Assembly: GCF_004005865.1 (NCBI RefSeq)
Contig: NZ_SACN01000001.1
Location: 1,054,001 to 1,118,000 of the forward strand
Source: Sphingomonas crocodyli
GTDB taxonomy: Bacteria; Pseudomonadota; Alphaproteobacteria; Sphingomonadales; Sphingomonadaceae
Length of the DNA: 64,000 bases
Direction of reading: 5' to 3'
The position numbers were made by a program, and so were the translations under genes. Below the pieces are notes generated by a model. That model saw only the letters and a program-made list of their open reading frames with translations. It searched no databases and had not been told where the DNA came from. The stretch's first letter is position 1. Every line of letters begins with the position of its first letter. Positions 1 to 7,909 of this stretch are shown one piece after another.

Positions 1-313
1 CCAGCAGCGCATCGGCGCCGATGGCCGCGAGCAGGCGGGCGGCGGCGATGCCATCCTCGATCGGAATCGGCGAAAGCTGGCGTCCGGCCTCCTCGCACAG
101 CAGGGCCGCATCGAGCAGGCCGGCGTCGAGACCGCCCTTCGCCTCGGGCACGCGCACGCCCAGAAAGCCGAGATCGGCGGCGGCGCGCCACAATTTGGCG
201 GAAAACCGTGCCGGTTCGATCGCGCGGACATGCGCCGGCCCCGCTTCGTCTTCAAAGAAGCGGCGCGCGGTTTCGCGCATCATGGTCTGCTGTTCGGTCA
301 GATCGAGATTCAT
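1..313 (-). CDS. Acyl-CoA dehydrogenase, N-terminal part (runs off the window edge)
   Basis: An open frame reads leftward from an ATG and stays open to the window edge, giving about 104 residues. It starts MNLDLTEQQTMMRETARRFF, the usual opening of acyl-CoA dehydrogenases, and continues with the N-terminal helical-domain features: an LGFLGVRVPEAKGG segment (family GW..L..PE.yGG) and LCEEAGRQLSPIPIED. This resembles the short, degenerate-type dehydrogenase subunits found in steroid and terpene clusters, such as the two small subunits further along. It would be an FAD enzyme of beta-oxidation, probably cytoplasmic. It is divergent from an amidohydrolase across 184 nt. The catalytic region is outside the window, so whether it is an active or a partner subunit cannot be judged. 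Confidence 0.85.
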   Translation of the reverse strand, partial: MNLDLTEQQTMMRETARRFFEDEAGPAHVRAIEPARFSAKLWRAAADLGFLGVRVPEAKGGLDAGLLDAALLCEEAGRQLSPIPIEDGIAAARLLAAIGADALL

Positions 314-497
314 GCTATATCCTGGAAAATCGATCGGGCTTTCCCCGCCCGCGCCGCCCGCTGTCAAACGGCAGGCCGGGCAGTTCCGTGCTTGTGGAAC
401 CGGGCGTCGAAACGTGGATGGCGGGTGCCCGAGCATAATAGGGCGAACGGGTGACGTTGCGCTTTTTGCGCGCCCAGGGGCCTCACGGAGAGAACCG

Positions 498-1685
498 ATG
501 AATCGTATGCTTCCCTTCCCCGTCTATGACGCGGACAATCACTTTTACGAGCCGGAGGACGCGATCCTCCGCAACCTGCCGTCCAAGTGGCATGGCGAGC
601 TGCAGTTCGTGGAGATCAAGGGCCGCAAGAAGCTCGCCATCGGCGGGCAGATCTCGCAATACATGCCCAACCCGACCTTCGAGCGCGTGGCCGCGCCGGG
701 TTCGCACCTCGATTACTATAAGGGCAAGAACCCCGAAGGTAAGACGATCCGCGAAATGGGCGGCAAGCCGATCTCGCCGCCGGACAGCTTCCGCTACGGC
801 AAGGATCGCATGAGCGTCCTCGACGAGCAGGGCGTGCACGCGGCGATGTTCTTCCCGACGTTGTTCTCGGCGATCGAGAACCGCATGTCGTACAACCACG
901 ATTTGCTGCACGACGCGCTCCACTCGCTGAACCTGTGGACCAGCGAGGAATGGGGCTTCGCGCGCGACAACCGCATGTTCGGCGTGCCGATCATCTCGCT
1001 GGCCGACATGAACCGCGCCACCGCCGAGCTGGACTGGATCCTGAAGCAGGGCGCGCGCACCGTGTGCATCCGCCCGTCCCCGGTGCCGGGCTATCGCGGT
1101 TCGCGGTCGATGGGCCTGCCGGAGTTCGATCCCTTCTGGGCGCGGATCAACGAGGCGAAGATCTTCGTGTCGATCCACGCGGCCGACACCGACTATAACA
1201 AGCTGATCGAGATGTGGACCGGCGGTGGCGAATGGCTGCCGTTCGAACCGAGCCCGCTGGTCGAATGCCTGCGCACGATCGACCGCGCGATTTCGGATAC
1301 GCTGGCCGCGATCATCTGCGACGGCGTGTTCGATCGCTTCAAGGACGTCCGCGTCGTCAGCGTCGAAAATGGCGCGACCTGGGTGCCTTCGCTGCTGCAG
1401 ACGCTCAACTACGTCCACAGCAAGATGCCGCAGAAGTTCAAGCGCCACCCGGTCGAGGCGTTCCACGAACATATCTTCATCGCGCCGTTCGCCGAGGACA
1501 ATTTCCTCGAGCTGGCCAAGCATGTCGATACGAAGCGCATCCTGTTCGGCAGCGACTGGCCGCACCCTGAAGGCACGGCCACCCCGCTCGACTTCCTTGA
1601 CGAACTCGAGGGGCTGAACATGGGCCAGGTCGAACAGATCATGAGCAGCAACCTCAAGGGTCTGCTCGAAGGCAAGCGCGACTAA
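498..1685 (+). CDS. Amidohydrolase family 2 metal-dependent hydrolase or decarboxylase
   Basis: A 395-residue TIM-barrel protein of the Amidohydro_2 (ACMSD-like) family. The start is the ATG preceded by GGAGAG about 7 nt upstream; the frame is open far upstream but that stretch is arginine- and serine-rich and not protein-like. The first strand has YDADNHFYEP, so the usual HxH metal pair is replaced by D-N-H. The C-terminal GSDWPHPEG carries the conserved catalytic Asp. Family members decarboxylate or hydrolyse carboxylated rings and beta-keto acids; the substrate here is unknown. It stands alone, with a strong terminator downstream. Three further paralogues occur in the window, suggesting a set of related ring-processing steps. 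Confidence 0.85.
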   Translation: MNRMLPFPVYDADNHFYEPEDAILRNLPSKWHGELQFVEIKGRKKLAIGGQISQYMPNPTFERVAAPGSHLDYYKGKNPEGKTIREMGGKPISPPDSFRYGKDRMSVLDEQGVHAAMFFPTLFSAIENRMSYNHDLLHDALHSLNLWTSEEWGFARDNRMFGVPIISLADMNRATAELDWILKQGARTVCIRPSPVPGYRGSRSMGLPEFDPFWARINEAKIFVSIHAADTDYNKLIEMWTGGGEWLPFEPSPLVECLRTIDRAISDTLAAIICDGVFDRFKDVRVVSVENGATWVPSLLQTLNYVHSKMPQKFKRHPVEAFHEHIFIAPFAEDNFLELAKHVDTKRILFGSDWPHPEGTATPLDFLDELEGLNMGQVEQIMSSNLKGLLEGKRD

Positions 1686-1708
1686 GCGACGCCGGATCGA
1701 AGGAAACG

Positions 1709-1742
1709 GGCCGGGGCGTGACCATCACGTCCCGGCCTTTTT
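1709..1742 (+). terminator. Rho-independent terminator
   Basis: A 13-bp stem (GGCCGGGGCGTGA pairing with TCACGTCCCGGCC, one G-T pair) with a 3-nt loop is followed by TTTTT. It lies between convergent genes, 23 nt after the amidohydrolase stop, and may serve both. Confidence 0.9.
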
Positions 1743-1746
1743 CGTG

Positions 1747-2856
1747 TCAGGCGGGTTGGCCGTAGAGCAACTGTGCGGCCGCGGCGCTCATCCCGCGATA
1801 TTCGTGTCCGACATTGGGCACGGTGCGCAGCTGCCAGCCCAGACGCACGCCCATTGCCTTGGCCTGCCTCTCGCCCGCCGCGAAGAAGGTGCGGCCGCGT
1901 GAGAGGCGATCGATGCCGTAGCGATCGATCGTCGGGGTATGGAGCTGGATGCCGCCCGACTCCCCGTCATTGTCGGCCTCACCCAGCAGCAGGGTCAGCG
2001 GCGCGGCGAGGCCCGCCTTCAGCATATCGGGTGTCGCGCCGCTTCCCTGCAGCCCGATCGGCTGGGGCAAGGCGAGGTCCGGGATCGTGTAGAGACCGGC
2101 ATTGGCCGCCACGATCCGCCGCGCCGCCGATTGCGGGCGGAACAGCGCGAGCCGGTGCAGGATCTGCCCGCCGGCGGAATGGCCGAACAGGTCGTAGCCG
2201 GTCTGGCGCGATCCGGTCGCGGTGCGCAGCAGGCCGAAGATCCGGTCGAAATCTGGGAAGATCCACTGGGTGGGATCGGGATTGGGATCGAAGCCGATAT
2301 CCTCATCCTTCAGATAGACGACCGTGGGCGGGCGGCCATCGGGGCCGGGGCGCAGATTGGCGATGCGCAGATTCCTGATGACGCCGCCCATCTGATAGGC
2401 CGCGAAATCATAGCTGGCCTCCGGATAGCCAAGCGCGGCGACGAGCACGCCCTTGCGCTCCGCCACGTCGTGCCAGGCGTTGCGATAATCGGCGGCGTTG
2501 CGGCCGGCGCCGGGGATGGCGATCAGGATCGGCGAGTCCGGACCGAAGCGGGCGGGCCGGTGATAATGAACCTCGATCCGCTTCGCCTCGCGCCCCTTGC
2601 CGCCCGCGGCGAGGAACATGCCCTTGCCTTCGCCGATCGTCGCGGGTTCGAAGGGGGGCGATGCCGGTTGCGGGATCAGGGTCATGCCGCAGGCCGAGCA
2701 ATGGCCGGGCGCGTCGAAGACCTTGCCCTCCGCCGGCGCGCCCATCGCGCATGAAGCGAGCGACAGGCCGACGATGCCGGCCGCAAATTGCCCGATGAAC
2801 CGGCGCCGGCTGCACCGGCATCCTTCATGAACGCTGGCGTCTCTTTCGATCGTCAT
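1747..2856 (-). CDS. Exported alpha/beta hydrolase (esterase/PHB-depolymerase-like lipoprotein)
   Basis: A 369-residue protein. The N-terminus has twin arginines (CSRRRFIGQF), a hydrophobic stretch and LASC, so it is probably a Tat-exported lipoprotein. An alpha/beta-hydrolase core follows: an oxyanion-type AIPGAGRNAADYRN segment, the nucleophile elbow GHSAGG at about residue 225, a candidate Asp in LLGEADNDGE, and His in NVGHEYRG. Directly after the signal is GHCSACGMTLIP, which resembles the CPxCGMxLxP knuckle of heavy-metal-binding domains and is not usual in esterases. The start ATG is preceded by GGGTGGGTAGG. The substrate is unknown; an extracytoplasmic ester or polyester is a fair guess. 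It converges on the amidohydrolase. Confidence 0.75.
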   Translation of the reverse strand: MTIERDASVHEGCRCSRRRFIGQFAAGIVGLSLASCAMGAPAEGKVFDAPGHCSACGMTLIPQPASPPFEPATIGEGKGMFLAAGGKGREAKRIEVHYHRPARFGPDSPILIAIPGAGRNAADYRNAWHDVAERKGVLVAALGYPEASYDFAAYQMGGVIRNLRIANLRPGPDGRPPTVVYLKDEDIGFDPNPDPTQWIFPDFDRIFGLLRTATGSRQTGYDLFGHSAGGQILHRLALFRPQSAARRIVAANAGLYTIPDLALPQPIGLQGSGATPDMLKAGLAAPLTLLLGEADNDGESGGIQLHTPTIDRYGIDRLSRGRTFFAAGERQAKAMGVRLGWQLRTVPNVGHEYRGMSAAAAQLLYGQPA

Positions 2857-2930
2857 TCCTACCCACCCTCATTGCCTGATGAGGGGTTACGGGGCGGGGC
2901 GTGAAATCGGATGCAACGTGCTGGGCGAGA

Positions 2931-3908
2931 TCAGCCCGGTTCGACCCAGTCGGCCTCAGCAACGCTCGCGTCGGCGCGCAGCTTCTTGCGGTAGTTGGTC
3001 GGCGACAGGCCGAAATGGCGGGTGAAGCTGCGCACGAAGGCGGCGTCGGACGAATAGCCGACTCGCGCGGCGATTTCCTTCGCCTTCATCCGCCCTTCGC
3101 CCAGCAGGCGCGCGGCAAGGTCCATCCGCAGCCGCGCGACCGAATCCATCGGGGTTTCGCCCCGGATCGCGCGGAACTTCGCCGCGAAGCCCGATCGCGA
3201 CATGCCGACATGGCGCGCCAGCCGTTCGACCGACCAGGGGCGGCCGGGATCGGATCGCACCGCCTCCATCGCCTGCGCGACCGAGGCGGCATCGGCGTCG
3301 CCCGGATTGAGCAGCCCCGGATGCGCGATGAAGAAATTGCGCAGTTCGCGCACCAGCAGCAGTTCGGCATAGCGCGTCAGCGAGATCGAGGCGCCCTGTT
3401 CGCGCGACGTGTGGTGCAGCGCGCGTGAGGCATTGGCGGCGGCGGCCGGATCGGTGCGATAGGCGCGGGTGCCCAGCATCACCCCCGGCAACATGCGCAG
3501 CGGCGGGATGCTGGCGGGCCAATCGATCCGCAGCCGGCCAACCAGGATGACGGCCGCCGGAAGATCGCCGGGCTTGCCGACGTCGATCGCGGGAGGAATA
3601 TCATTATCCTCGATCTCGTCGAAGCAGCGCATCGCCTCGATCGGGCCGCTGCCGATCCGCGCGACATGCGCGCTCCCCTGCGGCAGCAGCACGCAGCCGC
3701 CGGCGCCGACCTCGGTCGGCTCGCCATTGGCGACGCTGATCTGCAACGTGCCCCAGATGACGAAATAGACGGTCAAGTCGTCCGATGCCGGCAGGCTGAA
3801 ACCGCCCGTCTGGCCGACGCGCACGCGCACCCATTGCGCACCGATCGAAATGACGTCGCGCAATATCCGCGAAAGATTGATCGGTGGCTGGGCCGATCCG
3901 GCCAACAT
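2931..3908 (-). CDS. AraC-family regulator with cupin-type N-terminal domain
   Basis: A 325-residue regulator. The N-terminal half (about 1-190) is a cupin-like sensor: LTVYFVIWGTLQISVANG and CVLLPQGSAHVARIGSG. The C-terminal third is the two-helix-turn-helix AraC DNA-binding domain, with VERLARHVGMSRSGFAAKFR and AARVGYSSDAAFVRSFTRHF followed by GLSPTNYRK. The chosen ATG has AAGGG five bases upstream; the frame is open for another 69 codons, but these would cover the divergent promoter region and are not conserved-looking. It faces the KstD-like operon and is the obvious candidate to control it, with the inducer probably bound in the cupin domain. Confidence 0.85.
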   Translation of the reverse strand: MLAGSAQPPINLSRILRDVISIGAQWVRVRVGQTGGFSLPASDDLTVYFVIWGTLQISVANGEPTEVGAGGCVLLPQGSAHVARIGSGPIEAMRCFDEIEDNDIPPAIDVGKPGDLPAAVILVGRLRIDWPASIPPLRMLPGVMLGTRAYRTDPAAAANASRALHHTSREQGASISLTRYAELLLVRELRNFFIAHPGLLNPGDADAASVAQAMEAVRSDPGRPWSVERLARHVGMSRSGFAAKFRAIRGETPMDSVARLRMDLAARLLGEGRMKAKEIAARVGYSSDAAFVRSFTRHFGLSPTNYRKKLRADASVAEADWVEPG

Positions 3909-3988
3909 GTCCACCCTTACCGCCTCGGCTGTTCGAACATGCGGCGATGATAGGCCAAATCGGCCACCGTGCACCATAGGGCAACGAC

Positions 3989-4017
3989 ATGCCCCGCAAA
4001 CGGCCCTTGCGGGGGCA
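3989..4017. promoter_or_regulatory. Inverted repeat in the AraC/KstD divergent promoter region
   Basis: ATGCCCCGCAA and TTGCGGGGGCAT form a near-perfect stem (one extra C in the right arm) with a 7-nt loop. It lies roughly midway in the 227-nt gap between the AraC gene and the KstD-like gene. It could be an operator or part of an overlapping promoter; no T-run follows, so it is not a classical terminator. A second small palindrome, GTTCGAAC, lies nearer the AraC start. Confidence 0.4.
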
Positions 4018-4135
4018 TTTGGTGTCTCGTCCCGCGTGACGACTACACGCACATCCGGAATGCGCGCCCGCACACTTGCATGTCCGATCGCCTGACCTAC
4101 GCTGCCCGGAAACAAGCGAAAAAGCGGAGAGGGAT

Positions 4136-5794
4136 GTGGAGGAACAGGCGTTCGACTTCGTCATCGTCGGCAGCGGCGCGGCGGCGATCCCGGCGGCGAT
4201 TGCGATCAAGGAACGCGGGCTGAGGCCGCTGGTGATCGAAAAGACCGAGTTTTTCGGCGGATCGACCTCCATGTCGGGCGGGGTCGTGTGGATCCCCAAC
4301 AGTTCGGTCGCGAAGGCGGCGGGCGTGGTCGACGATCCGCGATCGGCACGCATTTATTTCGACGCCTGTGTCGGCGATGTCGGCCCCGCATCGTCGGAGG
4401 CGCGGCGCGACGCCTATCTGTCCACCGGCCCGGTCCTGATGGACAAGCTGATCGCCAAGGGCATGGAGTGGGTCCATGCCGAAGGATATTCGGACTATCA
4501 TGAGGGGCAGAAGCCCGAAGGCAATCCGCGCAGCCGTTCGCTGGTCGCGCCGATCTTCGACCTGCGCAAGCTGGGCGCGTGGCGCAACAAGCTGCGCCGC
4601 ACCGTTTTCCCGCCGATGATGATGCACGAGGCGGGGCATGCCGGGCAGAACGGGCGCACGCTGGCGAGCATCGCGATGATGCTGCGCGTGGGGTCGCGCA
4701 TGATCCGCAACGCGCTGGGCGCCGATCTGGTGGGGGCGGGGAGCGCGATCCAGGGGCGGCTGCTCGAGATCGGGCTGCGCGAGGGCGTGCCGATCTGGCT
4801 CGGCACCGTGATCGACCGCTGGATCGTCGAGGATGGCCGCGTGACGGGGCTGGAAGTGACGATAGAGGGCGTGCGCAAGCGGGTGAAGGCGACGCGCGGC
4901 GTCCTCATCAACGCGGGCGGCTTCTCGCACAATGCCAAGCTGCGCAGCGCCGAGCAGCGCCAGCCCAACAACGGATCGTGGAGCCACGCCAATCCGGGCG
5001 ATACCGGCGAGGTGATCGAGGCCGCGATCGGGCTGGGCGCGGCGACGGCGCTGATGGAGGAAAGCTGGTGGGTGCCCGCGTCCGAAATGCCGGGTGGGGC
5101 GCTGGGCATGCATCCGTTCGACATGACCAAGCCGCATTGCATCATGGTCGATGCGACCGCGCAGCGCTTCGTCAATGAATCGACCAGCTATATGGCGATC
5201 GGCATCGCGATGTACGAACGCAACAAGGTGGTGCCCGCGGTTCCCGCCTGGCTGATCATGGATCGGCAGTTGATGGACAAATGGCGCTGGTCCAACGTGA
5301 ACGGCAAGCCGCCCAAGGAATGGATCGACAGCGGCTATATGATCGAGGCGGAGAGCATCGAGGCGCTGGCGACCCAATGCGGGCTGGATCCGAAGGCGCT
5401 GCGCGCGACGGTCGATCGCTTCAACGGCTTTGCCGACAGCGGGGTGGACGAAGATTTTGGGCGCGGCGGCAGCGCCTATGATCGCTGGCAGGGCGATTAC
5501 AAGCTCAAGCCCAATCCCAATGTCGGCCGGATCGAGAAGGGACCGTTCCGCGCGGTGCGGATCGTGCCGGGCGACGTCGGCACGTCGGGCGGGCTGATGA
5601 CCGATGAAAATGGCCGCGTGCTGCGTGCCGATGGTTCGGCGATCCCCGGTCTCTATGCGACGGGCAATTCGACCGCTTCGGTGTTCGGGCATAGCTATCC
5701 GGGCGCGGGGGCGAGCATCGGCGCGTCGATGATCTACGGCTATCGCGCCGCGCTCCACGCCGCGGGCGCCAACGATATGGAGGGCGCCGCATGA
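4136..5794 (+). CDS. FAD-dependent oxidoreductase, 3-ketosteroid delta1-dehydrogenase (KstD) family
   Basis: A 552-residue flavoprotein. The start is GTG (preceded by GGAGAGG), giving MEEQAFDFVIVGSGAAAIPA, a Rossmann GxGxxA motif at the N-terminus, followed by the ribose-binding acid in LVIEK and SMSGGVVWIP. The C-terminus GLYATGNSTASVFGHSYPGAG then ASIGASM matches the KstD pattern in which the Tyr of YPG and the following Gly bind the 3-keto group. NESTSY probably holds another substrate-side Tyr. KstDs introduce a 1,2 double bond in ring A of 3-ketosteroids; related enzymes act on other cyclic enones, so the exact substrate is open. It overlaps the next gene by 4 nt and is divergent from the AraC regulator. 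Confidence 0.8.
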   Translation: MEEQAFDFVIVGSGAAAIPAAIAIKERGLRPLVIEKTEFFGGSTSMSGGVVWIPNSSVAKAAGVVDDPRSARIYFDACVGDVGPASSEARRDAYLSTGPVLMDKLIAKGMEWVHAEGYSDYHEGQKPEGNPRSRSLVAPIFDLRKLGAWRNKLRRTVFPPMMMHEAGHAGQNGRTLASIAMMLRVGSRMIRNALGADLVGAGSAIQGRLLEIGLREGVPIWLGTVIDRWIVEDGRVTGLEVTIEGVRKRVKATRGVLINAGGFSHNAKLRSAEQRQPNNGSWSHANPGDTGEVIEAAIGLGAATALMEESWWVPASEMPGGALGMHPFDMTKPHCIMVDATAQRFVNESTSYMAIGIAMYERNKVVPAVPAWLIMDRQLMDKWRWSNVNGKPPKEWIDSGYMIEAESIEALATQCGLDPKALRATVDRFNGFADSGVDEDFGRGGSAYDRWQGDYKLKPNPNVGRIEKGPFRAVRIVPGDVGTSGGLMTDENGRVLRADGSAIPGLYATGNSTASVFGHSYPGAGASIGASMIYGYRAALHAAGANDMEGAA

Positions 5795-6561
5795 CCCAGC
5801 TGGCCGACTATCAGGATCGCTTCCCCGACATCCGCTTCCGCCGCGAGGACGGGATTCTGGAAATGGCGATCCACCGCAATGGCGGCACCGCTTTGTGGGG
5901 CTTCAGCAAGGGCGGCATCCACGAGCAACTGGGCGACGCCTTCCACGCGGTCGGGCGTGATCGCGAGAACCGCGTCGTTATCCTGACGGGGACGGGCGAC
6001 GTCTTCCTCGACAGTTTCGATCCGGCCGATTTCGAAAATCCGGAGCCGTGGGACGCGGCCTTCCTCGATCGCATCTACAAGGAGGGCAAGGATCTCCTCA
6101 CCAACCTGCTCGATATCGAAGTGCCGGTGATCGGTGCAGTCAATGGCGCGGCGCATATCCACGCCGAACTGCTGCTGCTGTCCGACATCGTGGTGGCGGC
6201 GGAGGGGGCGACCTTCGCCGATCATGCGCATGCGCCGGGCGGCGTGGTGCCGGCGGACGGGGTGCATGTGATCTGGCCGATGCTGCTCGGGCCGAACCGG
6301 GCGCGCTACTTTCTGCTGACCGGCGAGGTGATCGACGCGGCGGAGGCGAAGCGGCTCAATTTCGTCGCGGAGGTGGTGCCGCGTGCTGACCTGTTGCCCC
6401 GCGCATGGGAACTGGCGCGGCTGTTGGCGAAGAAGCCGACGCAGATGCTGCGTTATTCGCGCGTTGCGCTGACGCTCGATCTCAAACGGCGTATGCTCAA
6501 CGATCTGGGGCACGGCCTGCTGCTGGAAGGGGCGGCGATCATGGGAGGCACCGGCTGGTAA
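5791..6561 (+). CDS. Crotonase-fold enzyme, enoyl-CoA hydratase or 6-oxocamphor-hydrolase-like
   Basis: A 256-residue crotonase-superfamily protein. It overlaps the KstD-like gene (ATGA), so the two are translationally coupled. The region HAPGGVVPADGVHVIWP followed by LLGPNRARYFLLTGEVIDA resembles 6-oxocamphor hydrolase, a crotonase that cleaves cyclic beta-diketones by a retro-Claisen reaction using a His and an Asp, more than a classical hydratase. The oxyanion-hole region is VNGAAHIHAEL, lacking the common GGG. I infer that it may open a ring made by the preceding dehydrogenase. A normal hydratase/isomerase is the alternative. Confidence 0.75.
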   Translation: MTQLADYQDRFPDIRFRREDGILEMAIHRNGGTALWGFSKGGIHEQLGDAFHAVGRDRENRVVILTGTGDVFLDSFDPADFENPEPWDAAFLDRIYKEGKDLLTNLLDIEVPVIGAVNGAAHIHAELLLLSDIVVAAEGATFADHAHAPGGVVPADGVHVIWPMLLGPNRARYFLLTGEVIDAAEAKRLNFVAEVVPRADLLPRAWELARLLAKKPTQMLRYSRVALTLDLKRRMLNDLGHGLLLEGAAIMGGTGW

Positions 6562-7445
6562 GCGCGCTGATCCGCCATCTCCCCTTCTTCGCGATCGCGG
6601 CGGAGGAGGAGAATTTCCAGCGCGCGGCCGCTCGCCTCCACATCAGCCAGCCCGCGCTCACCAAACGCATCCAGGATCTGGAGGCGAACCTGGGCGTGCT
6701 GCTGTTCGAACGCGCCAAGGGCCGGGTGTCGCTGACAGCCGAGGGGCGCGCCTTTGCGGCCGAGGCGCGGCGCCTGCTCGACGGGTTCGAAGCGTCGGTG
6801 CGCGATCTGCGGCGGACGGGCGCGCGTGAACTGCTGACGATCGGCGCGAACGAACAGGCGTTGCGATCCGCCAGCCTCACCGGCGCATTGCGCGCGTTCC
6901 GCGCGGCGCATCCGGAGATCGGCGTGACGATGAGTCTGATGGGATCGGCCGCGCAACTCGCGGCGCTGCGCAGTGGGCAACTCGACGCCGCGATCCTCTA
7001 CATCGCGCAGGATGATCCGGCCTATGCGCACAGCCGCGAGATCCGGCAGGACGATCCCTTCGTCATCGCGCTGCCGGAGGGGCATGCGCTCACCGGGACG
7101 GCCGCCCCGCGCATCGCCGATCTGGCGGGCGAGGATCTGATCTGGCCCTCGGGCGAATCCTCCCCCGCGCTCCACGCCGACCTCGACCGCGCCTGGCGCG
7201 CGGCGGGCGTCGAACCCCATGTCGCGGTCGAGATATTGAGCGCGGAGGCCGCGCTCAACGCGGTGTCGGCCGGGCTGGGCATCGCAGTGGTCCGCGCCTC
7301 CAATGCCGGCCGCGAGCCGCCGGGCGTGGTGCTGCGCCCGATCGCTGACCTTGATATCCGCTCGACGCTCCGGCTGGCGTGGCCGGCGGTGCCATCACGG
7401 ACACTGGGGTTGTTTCGCGATTTTCTGGAGGAGTGGGGGGCTTAG
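6555..7445 (+). CDS. LysR-family transcriptional regulator
   Basis: A LysR protein of about 296 residues. The N-terminal winged HTH is clear: LPFFAIAAEEENFQRAAARL then HISQPALTKRIQDLEANLGV, followed by a two-lobed effector domain. There is no ATG, GTG or TTG close to the conserved start. A CTG lies 6 nt after GGGAGG and overlaps the stop of the upstream gene, so I use it; the only in-frame ATG is 50 codons upstream inside the crotonase gene. LysR genes are usually divergent from their targets; here the regulator is the third gene of the KstD/crotonase operon, which suggests autoregulation or control of a distant target. Confidence 0.8.
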   Translation: MVSALIRHLPFFAIAAEEENFQRAAARLHISQPALTKRIQDLEANLGVLLFERAKGRVSLTAEGRAFAAEARRLLDGFEASVRDLRRTGARELLTIGANEQALRSASLTGALRAFRAAHPEIGVTMSLMGSAAQLAALRSGQLDAAILYIAQDDPAYAHSREIRQDDPFVIALPEGHALTGTAAPRIADLAGEDLIWPSGESSPALHADLDRAWRAAGVEPHVAVEILSAEAALNAVSAGLGIAVVRASNAGREPPGVVLRPIADLDIRSTLRLAWPAVPSRTLGLFRDFLEEWGA

Positions 7446-7458
7446 GTCCGCCCTCCAC

Positions 7459-7544
7459 CTCGTCATTGCGAGGAGCCGAAGGCGACGCGGCAATCCATCT
7501 CCAGCGCGGGAGATGGATTGCTTCGCTACGCTCGCAATGACGAG
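7459..7544. repeat. Palindromic intergenic repeat (CTCGTCATTGCGAG type)
   Basis: The ends CTCGTCATTGCGAG and CTCGCAATGACGAG are inverted copies, and CAATCCATCTCC / GGAGATGGATTG forms an inner stem. The whole segment can fold into one long hairpin. It follows the LysR gene and may help end its transcript. Such elements are typical dispersed repeats of sphingomonad genomes. Confidence 0.75.
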
Positions 7545-7553
7545 GAGAGTAGG

Positions 7554-7805
7554 TCAGCCATCAATCGAGCGAGCTTTGATCGCGAATGGCAGCAGCACTA
7601 ACGGCGCTGGGGCAATGACGCGAAGAGGACGAAGCACCGCCGCAAACCAGTCATGTTCGGGCCATCCCGTTAAAAGTAGCCACAATAATGGAAGCGGATT
7701 GATCCACGCGCCAAAGCTTATGATCGCGGTCAGCGAAAAGAATACTACGCCCCATGTCGCAACGGCGATCCAATACCATTCTGCTAGCTGATAGCGCCTC
7801 AACAT
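7554..7805 (-). CDS. Small hypothetical membrane protein
   Basis: An 83-residue frame starting MLRRYQLAEWYWIAVATWGV. Two hydrophobic spans are visible (about residues 10-30 and 36-50) with a possible third (62-77). It is less GC-rich than its neighbours and has no clear ribosome-binding site. I do not recognise a family. It lies between two palindromic repeats, which could mark an accessory insertion. It may not be a real gene. Confidence 0.45.
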   Translation of the reverse strand: MLRRYQLAEWYWIAVATWGVVFFSLTAIISFGAWINPLPLLWLLLTGWPEHDWFAAVLRPLRVIAPAPLVLLPFAIKARSIDG

Positions 7806-7867
7806 ATTTGGATCATGGCGGGCAGCGTGGAAGTTCGCAACTCGTTCGCCACCGTCTCTCTTTTGAT

Positions 7868-7896
7868 CGTCACGCCGGGCTTGACCCGGGGTGACG
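7868..7896. repeat. Short palindromic repeat (CGTCACGCC...GGGGTGACG)
   Basis: CGTCACGCCGGGCTTGACCC followed by GGGGTGACG. It is a short form of the element found after the MaoC gene, sharing the CGTCAC ends and the GGGCTTGACCCGGGG core. Confidence 0.65.
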
Positions 7897-7909
7897 GTGG
7901 ATGGCGTGT

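Noticed and set aside
3909..4115. N-terminal extension of the AraC regulator
   Set aside because: It would cover the divergent promoter and contains no domain; an ATG with a good ribosome-binding site lies downstream.
7459..7544. CRISPR-like or tRNA-like structure
   Set aside because: Single palindromic element without spaced direct repeats and without tRNA arms.
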